This document shows, in pieces, positions 58,994 to 64,000 of a stretch of 64,000 nt of DNA. Every line of letters starts with the position of its first letter. Positions within the stretch are counted from its first letter, which is position 1. Under the pieces are notes generated by a model. The model searched no databases. It was not told the origin of the DNA and saw only the letters and a list, made by a program, of their open reading frames with translations. The position numbers and the translations under genes are program-made. Origin of the DNA: JAPLKB01 sp964429485 (lineage in GTDB: Bacteria > Desulfobacterota > Syntrophorhabdia > Syntrophorhabdales > Syntrophorhabdaceae); assembly GCA_964429485.1 (NCBI GenBank), contig CAYSBW010000004.1:1-64000 (forward strand). Reading direction: 5' to 3'.

Positions 58994-60214
58994 ATGCAGG
59001 AACCATCCATCAAACCATTTAAGGGCATTAGATTTAACTGGGAAAAAACAGGGGAAATTGATTCTTGCGTATGTCCTCCCTATGATGTAATATCAGATCC
59101 AACACCGTACTACAATAAAAGCAAGTTTAATGCAATAAGGCTTGAGCTTCCGCAAGAGCATCCTCCACTGGATAAATACGAAACAGCAAAGGAAACGCTT
59201 GAGCAGTGGATTCAAAAAGGAATATTAATCCTCGACAGTCAGGATACTGTTTATATATATGAACAGGAATTTGAAGTAGACCATAAGCTATTCCTCAGGA
59301 AAGGTTTTATTGCTCTGAACAGGATTGAACAAAAACGAATGCTGACTCATGAGGAGACCAGGAAAAAGGCAAAGGAAGACCGCATTAAAATGATGTCTTC
59401 CCTGAAAACCTCTACAAGTTTTGTCTTCGGCCTTTATGAAGATAAAAAACAGAATATTGAAAGCATCCTTACAGAAGCTCCAAAGGAACTCCTCTATAAT
59501 TTTGTGGATGAAGAATCGATTATAAACAGATTTTATAAAATGACTGACAGAAATTATATTAATGCACTTTCCAGTGCAATGGATCAGAAAATTATATATA
59601 TTGCCGACGGCCATCACAGACTGAATGTCTCATACAGGCTTGGATTGTCATATATACCTGTTTTTTTAACAAATATGTATTCCAGTGGAATTATCATTCT
59701 GCCCTACCACAGGATGATAAAGTATAAAAATCCAAAAAATATTGACTGTATTCTAAACAATTTAAAAAAATACACGGAAATTGAAAAGCTTCCCTTTGAA
59801 AATGATAATTCATTGATTATGGCACTGGAACGTATTGCACAATCAGTCAGACCATCATATTTATTATACGCAAAAGATGTACCAGGATCTATTTATATGC
59901 TCAAGGCAAATGATTCAATTCTAATGGACAGCACAATGCATAACAGTCTGAGAAAACTGAAGGTAAACATATTGCATACCGGCCTATTAAAGGAAATTCT
60001 TAAGATATCTGATGATGAGATTGAGTTTACGCAGGATTCCCGGGATTTGATAAATTATGTAAAAAAGGGAGATTATGATCTTGCTCTCTTACTTCCACCC
60101 ACAACAGTCGAGGAAGTCAAGGACATTGCAGATCACAGTCTTTATATGCCGCCTAAATCCACTTACTTCCATCCGAAAATCCTGACAGGCTTGGTTTTCT
60201 ATCAATACGAATGA
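58994..60214 (+). CDS. DUF1015 family protein
   Basis: A 406-residue protein of the DUF1015 family (IKPFKGIRFNWEKTGEIDSC, VCPPYDVISD, LELPQEHPP, IYIADGHHRLNVSY). Distantly similar to ParB-nuclease-fold / SerK-like kinases; some DUF1015 relatives phosphorylate free serine, but this member has not been characterised. No signal peptide. It is 78 bases before the methyltransferase gene. Function is unknown. Confidence 0.85.
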   Translation: MQEPSIKPFKGIRFNWEKTGEIDSCVCPPYDVISDPTPYYNKSKFNAIRLELPQEHPPLDKYETAKETLEQWIQKGILILDSQDTVYIYEQEFEVDHKLFLRKGFIALNRIEQKRMLTHEETRKKAKEDRIKMMSSLKTSTSFVFGLYEDKKQNIESILTEAPKELLYNFVDEESIINRFYKMTDRNYINALSSAMDQKIIYIADGHHRLNVSYRLGLSYIPVFLTNMYSSGIIILPYHRMIKYKNPKNIDCILNNLKKYTEIEKLPFENDNSLIMALERIAQSVRPSYLLYAKDVPGSIYMLKANDSILMDSTMHNSLRKLKVNILHTGLLKEILKISDDEIEFTQDSRDLINYVKKGDYDLALLLPPTTVEEVKDIADHSLYMPPKSTYFHPKILTGLVFYQYE

Positions 60215-60292
60215 GATGTCTTGGCATAATAAATCATAAGGATACATATTTCTAAAACAGTTTGTTATTAAGTTTAAATAATATCCAATACA

Positions 60293-61024
60293 ATGCTTAT
60301 AGAAGAAAATGAAACCCTGGAAATTCTATGTAACGAGGAACTGGGAATAATCCAGAAAAAAAATGGCTACAGATTCTCCATTGATAGCTTTCTGCTATCG
60401 AACTTTATAAAAATTAAAAAGCATGAAAGATTATTGGATATAGGTACTGGTTGCGGTATTATACCTCTATATTTATCGAAAAAAGGGAACAAAAACTCCA
60501 TGACAGGTATAGAGATACAGGAAGAATTATTTCATGCAGCTCAAAAAAATAAAGAACTTAATGGTTGTGAAAATATACATTTCATCCATGGAGACGTAAA
60601 GCTTCTTGCAGAAACCTTAAAAAAAACATTTTTTCATATAATTGTATCAAACCCTCCTTATACAAAAAACCTTACGGGAAGACAAAGTCCAAGTCGTTCA
60701 AGGCTAATAGCAAGATATGAATACTCCATCGATCTTTCAACATTACTTGCAACAACATCTGAATTGTTGAATCAAAAAGGACGTTTTTATATTATTTATC
60801 CTTCAAAAAGACTGGGCGAAATTATATACACGGCAAAGAAATATAAGCTTGAACCGAAGAGGTTGAGATTCATCTATCCTGAAAAGGAAAAAAGGGCCAA
60901 TCTTTTTCTTGTTGAATTTATAAAAGAAGGAGGCATGGAAGTAACTATTGAAAAACCTCTTTTTATATACGATAATGAGCACTACACAAAAGAAATTGAA
61001 AGTTATTACCATCTGAAGGGGTAG
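60293..61024 (+). CDS. tRNA (adenine-N6)-methyltransferase TrmN6-like
   Basis: A 243-residue SAM-dependent methyltransferase. The nucleotide-binding motif LLDIGTGCGIIPLYLSKKGN is followed by the N6-adenine motif IIVSNPPYTKN. TrmN6 modifies A37 of tRNA1(Val) in E. coli; this protein has the same layout but could act on another RNA or protein. It is 3 bases before the prenyl synthase (GTG/ATG overlap zone), likely co-transcribed. Confidence 0.83.
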   Translation: MLIEENETLEILCNEELGIIQKKNGYRFSIDSFLLSNFIKIKKHERLLDIGTGCGIIPLYLSKKGNKNSMTGIEIQEELFHAAQKNKELNGCENIHFIHGDVKLLAETLKKTFFHIIVSNPPYTKNLTGRQSPSRSRLIARYEYSIDLSTLLATTSELLNQKGRFYIIYPSKRLGEIIYTAKKYKLEPKRLRFIYPEKEKRANLFLVEFIKEGGMEVTIEKPLFIYDNEHYTKEIESYYHLKG

Positions 61025-61027
61025 GTG

Positions 61028-61996
61028 ATGGAACAAGTCCTGAATTTAATACAAGATGATTTGAAAAAACTTGAAGTATCAATAGAGCAGTTAGTCACAA
61101 CAAGAGTCGGTTTTATAAAGGAAATGGTGCATTATATAGTAAAATCAGGCGGTAAAAGAATAAGGCCCATACTTGTAATGTTAAGTTCCAAACTCTGCGG
61201 TTACAGCGGAGAAAAGCATATAACCTACTCTGCAATAATTGAATTCATTCATACAACAACACTATTACATGATGATGTTATTGACAATGCAAAAACAAGA
61301 AGGGGTGCTTCAACGGCAAATACAATCTGGGGAAATGAAGCAAGCGTTCTTGTAGGAGATTTTCTATACACCAAATCCTTTGAGCTCATGGCAGAAGGAG
61401 ATAACTTTGAAATAATAAAAACCATGGCCCATACAACAAAACAGCTCTCTGAAGGAGAAATACTTGAGCTTCTGAAAACATCAGACATTCACACCAGCGA
61501 AGAAAATTATTTTGAAATTATAGGTAACAAAACAGCAGTTCTTTTTTCCGTTGCATGTGAAATAGGCGCAATACTCGGAAATGCTGATGAAGAAAAAAGA
61601 CATTGTTTGAAAGAATACGGCACCAATCTTGGTATGGCTTTTCAGTTAACAGATGATATGCTTGATTATAATTCATATGATGAAGTGCTTGGAAAAAAAG
61701 TCGGGACAGATCTTAAAGAAGGAAAAATAACACTCCCCCTTATCAGTGCCATGAATTCCGCTACAGACAAAGAAAGGGCTGTTGTAAAAAAAGTACTTGA
61801 AAAATCAAATATTACATTGAAAGATTTTGAAAGGGTTAGAGCTATTATAGAAAAACATAACGGTATTCAATATACATCAGACATGTCAATGAAATACATT
61901 AATGCAGCCAAGGACTGTTTAAAAATCTTCGAACCCTCCCCATACAAGGATGCCCTTTTAAAAATTCCGGACTATATTCATAAAAGGAAAACATAG
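61028..61996 (+). CDS. Polyprenyl diphosphate synthase (IspA/IspB-type)
   Basis: A 322-residue trans-isoprenyl diphosphate synthase. The first aspartate-rich motif is LLHDDVIDNAKTRRG and the second LTDDMLDYNSYDEV, with GGKRIRPILVMLSS near residue 45 for substrate binding. The chain length product (octaprenyl for quinones is likely) depends on residues before the first motif and cannot be fixed by eye. ATG at 61028 follows the methyltransferase stop region; a GTG at 61025 also opens the frame. Confidence 0.9.
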   Translation: MEQVLNLIQDDLKKLEVSIEQLVTTRVGFIKEMVHYIVKSGGKRIRPILVMLSSKLCGYSGEKHITYSAIIEFIHTTTLLHDDVIDNAKTRRGASTANTIWGNEASVLVGDFLYTKSFELMAEGDNFEIIKTMAHTTKQLSEGEILELLKTSDIHTSEENYFEIIGNKTAVLFSVACEIGAILGNADEEKRHCLKEYGTNLGMAFQLTDDMLDYNSYDEVLGKKVGTDLKEGKITLPLISAMNSATDKERAVVKKVLEKSNITLKDFERVRAIIEKHNGIQYTSDMSMKYINAAKDCLKIFEPSPYKDALLKIPDYIHKRKT

Positions 61997-62068
61997 GAAA
62001 ATTTTTCATCCAGTTGGCCTGAAAGGGAAATTTTCTACTCTTAAATTAAGAAAACTAATGAAATCTGC

Positions 62069-64000
62069 TTATTTTATGTCACTGTGGTATGACTGCAGGG
62101 ATTTGATATCTGTAATCTCCTTTTTTTCTATGTAGGCCCTGATACCTTCTGCTACGGCCTTAGCTGCCGCAGTTGTTGTAATATAGGGTATTTTGTATTT
62201 TATCGCTGTTTTCCTTATGTAGGAATCATCGTACATACTATTCTTTCCAATGGGCGTATTAATAATAAGCTGTATTTCCTTGTTATGAAGGGCATCAAGA
62301 ATGTTCGGCCTCCCTTCGTGCACTTTTTTTATCAAAGTTGATTCAATGTTATTTGCTGTAAAAAATTTCTGTGTTCCCTCTGTGGCAAGAATATTAAAGC
62401 CTGCATCTCTGAGATATCTGGCCACATTAATAATATCACCTCTGTCTTTTGGCGATATCGTAATAAGAACAGTACCTTTTTCAGGCAATTTCTGGCCTGC
62501 AGCTTCCTGAGATTTGAAAAAAGCAAGACCGAACGAATCAGATATTCCAAGCACTTCACCTGTAGATCTCATTTCCGGACCGAGGGTCGGGTCAACTTCA
62601 GGGAACATATTAAAGGGAAACACAGCTTCTTTTACACCTACATGAGAATATTGCTTATTTTTCAAATTCATATCTTTCAATTTTCTGCCAAGCATAAGCT
62701 GTGTGGCAATACGGGCCATCTGTACTCCTGTTACCTTGGAAACAAGAGGAACTGTCCTGCTTGCCCTTGGGTTTGCTTCAAGGATATAAACTATATCATT
62801 AGCAATCGCATACTGAATATTCATTAGGCCAACAACATTTAATTCTATGGCAATCTTTTTAGTATATTCATTTATAATCCGGATATGTTTTTCCGACAGG
62901 GTCCTCGGAGGTATTGCACAAGCGCTGTCACCGGAGTGTATACCGGCAAGCTCTATATGTTCCATAATTGAAGGCACAAAAGCGTCTTCTCCGTCTGCCA
63001 CTGCATCTGCTTCCACTTCAATTGCATTTTCCAGAAATTTATCTATCAAAATAGGTCTGCCCGGAGATATGTCAACAGCAACATTCACATAGGCAGCAAG
63101 GGCTGCATCGTCATATACAATTTCCATTCCACGACCACCAAGGACATAGGACGGTCTAACCATGAGAGGATAGCCTATTTCCTCTGCCACCTTGAGTGCC
63201 TCTTCAAGTGTTGTTGCCGTCCCGCTCTCAGGCTGAGGTATATTCAGTTTTTCCATTACATTTTTGAAACGCTTCCTGTCTTCTGCGAGATCTATGCTTT
63301 CCGGTGAGGTTCCAAGTATTTTAGCACCTGCCTCTTCCAATTCTTTTGCAATATTAAGGGGAGTCTGGCCACCAAACTGCACTATCACTCCTGTCGGCTT
63401 TTCATTGTTGTAAATACTCAAAACATCTTCAACAGTTAGAGGCTCAAAATAAAGCTTATCGGAAGTATCATAATCTGTAGAAACCGTTTCAGGGTTACAA
63501 TTGACCATGATTGATTCATAACCTTCATCACGCAGTGTAAATGCAGCATGAACACAGGTATAATCAAACTCTATTCCCTGGCCGATTCTGTTGGGACCTC
63601 CGCCAAGGATCATCACCTTGGGTTTGTCGCTTATTTTCACTTCATCAGGAGCATTATATGTTGAGTAGTAATAAGCAGCATCAGCACCACTCACAGGAAC
63701 TGCACACCATGACTCAACTTTTCCCAAAGATATTCTTCTTTCCCTTATTTCCTGTTCATTCAAACCAAGTAACATGGCAATATATTTATCAGAAAAACCA
63801 TCCTCTTTGGCTTTAACAATAAGATGATCAGGGAGAATCCTGCCTTTGAACCTGAGTATCTCTTCCTCAAGATCAACAAGCTCCTTCATTTGCTGTATAA
63901 ACCATTGCTTTATTTTTGTTTTTTCATGAAGTTCCTTTATAGTTGCCCCTTTCCGCAAAGCTTCATACATGATAAACTGTCTTTCAGATGATGGTTCATT
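62069..64000 (-). CDS. carB: Carbamoyl-phosphate synthase large subunit, 3' part (partial at right edge)
   Basis: C-terminal 643 residues of CarB, which makes carbamoyl phosphate for pyrimidine and arginine synthesis. Translation is open to the window edge (NEPSSERQFI before the first ATG at 63970), so the 5' part lies beyond 64000. Seen are the second ATP-grasp half (KVMILGGGPNRIGQGIEFDY, LMVRPSYVLGGRGMEIVYDD, LEANPRASRTVPLVSKVTG) and the C-terminal MGS-like allosteric domain (ILATEGTQKFFTANNI). The partner carA is not in the window. Confidence 0.96.
   Translation of the reverse strand, partial: NEPSSERQFIMYEALRKGATIKELHEKTKIKQWFIQQMKELVDLEEEILRFKGRILPDHLIVKAKEDGFSDKYIAMLLGLNEQEIRERRISLGKVESWCAVPVSGADAAYYYSTYNAPDEVKISDKPKVMILGGGPNRIGQGIEFDYTCVHAAFTLRDEGYESIMVNCNPETVSTDYDTSDKLYFEPLTVEDVLSIYNNEKPTGVIVQFGGQTPLNIAKELEEAGAKILGTSPESIDLAEDRKRFKNVMEKLNIPQPESGTATTLEEALKVAEEIGYPLMVRPSYVLGGRGMEIVYDDAALAAYVNVAVDISPGRPILIDKFLENAIEVEADAVADGEDAFVPSIMEHIELAGIHSGDSACAIPPRTLSEKHIRIINEYTKKIAIELNVVGLMNIQYAIANDIVYILEANPRASRTVPLVSKVTGVQMARIATQLMLGRKLKDMNLKNKQYSHVGVKEAVFPFNMFPEVDPTLGPEMRSTGEVLGISDSFGLAFFKSQEAAGQKLPEKGTVLITISPKDRGDIINVARYLRDAGFNILATEGTQKFFTANNIESTLIKKVHEGRPNILDALHNKEIQLIINTPIGKNSMYDDSYIRKTAIKYKIPYITTTAAAKAVAEGIRAYIEKKEITDIKSLQSYHSDIK

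Noticed and set aside
1..64000. CRISPR array, prophage, integrative element or biosynthetic cluster
   Set aside because: No regularly spaced repeats, cas genes, phage structural genes, integrase or modular synthases were seen; the only mobile-element signal is the decayed fragment near 50 kb.

Overview
This 64 kb window is AT-rich, densely coding bacterial chromosome. It has outer-membrane biogenesis genes (LptF/LptG permeases, an ArnD-like deformylase, lipoproteins, an RND/MFP/TolC-type tripartite pump) together with IHF and sigma-54 control, so the organism is a diderm (Gram-negative). Anaerobic metabolism is suggested by beta-oxidation genes with EtfAB, a thiolase plus DUF35 zinc-ribbon pair, a two-cluster ferredoxin behind a CRP/FNR-type site, a rubrerythrin-like protein and a radical SAM protein. 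The order infC-rpmI-rplT-pheS-pheT-ihfA-merR resembles Desulfobacterota (former Deltaproteobacteria). I infer an anaerobic, possibly syntrophic or aromatic/fatty-acid degrading member of that group; the species cannot be named from sequence alone.

Layout. 1-6.2 kb (+): 3' part of rnr, lptF-lptG, an alpha/beta hydrolase, an MscS-like membrane protein (-) and holA. 6.3-13.9 kb (-): one translation operon, thrS-infC-rpmI-rplT-pheS-pheT-ihfA-merR-lipoprotein, ending at a bidirectional terminator. 14-17 kb (-): a MORN/TPR protein and a Kef-type antiporter. 17.2-21.2 kb (+): thiolase, enoyl-CoA hydratase, etfB, etfA. 21.3-26 kb (+): DUF89, a DnaJ-family protein, an unknown gene, then groES-groEL behind a strong promoter and a CIRCE-like dyad. 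26-32 kb: dodecin, ArnD-like, a secreted small protein, htpG, radical SAM plus ferritin-like protein. 32.5-36.3 kb: a YvlD-type membrane protein, an EF-hand protein, and a divergent ferredoxin / FAD-dehydrogenase pair sharing an FNR-type site. 36.6-39.3 kb: mltG, thiolase-like protein and DUF35. 39.5-45.6 kb: coiled-coil protein, MFS transporter, then a two-component system with sigma-54 elements feeding a small unknown gene and rnk. 45.7-52.9 kb: FemAB-type transferase, Tm-1-like protein, DUF523/DUF1722, a decayed transposase area, DUF3303-like protein and the ABC-F ATPase Uup. 53-58.8 kb (-): RND efflux operon. 59-64 kb: DUF1015, a tRNA/N6-adenine-type methyltransferase, a polyprenyl diphosphate synthase and the 3' part of carB, which runs off the right end.

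The most interesting signals are regulatory. (1) A histidine kinase / NtrC-type regulator operon has its own -24/-12 promoter. It is followed by two identical-architecture dyads (GTTGC-N5-GCAAC, 20 bp apart) about 115-135 bp upstream of a second -24/-12 promoter driving an uncharacterised gene plus rnk. (2) The kinase gene has no standard start codon downstream of its predicted promoter; an AUU after a perfect Shine-Dalgarno is the best candidate. infC in the same window starts with AUA. (3) An FNR-type dyad lies exactly at -41.5 of a ferredoxin promoter and overlaps the -35 of the divergent promoter. (4) ThrRS lacks its N-terminal TGS domain. No CRISPR array, tRNA, rRNA, prophage or intact insertion sequence was seen.
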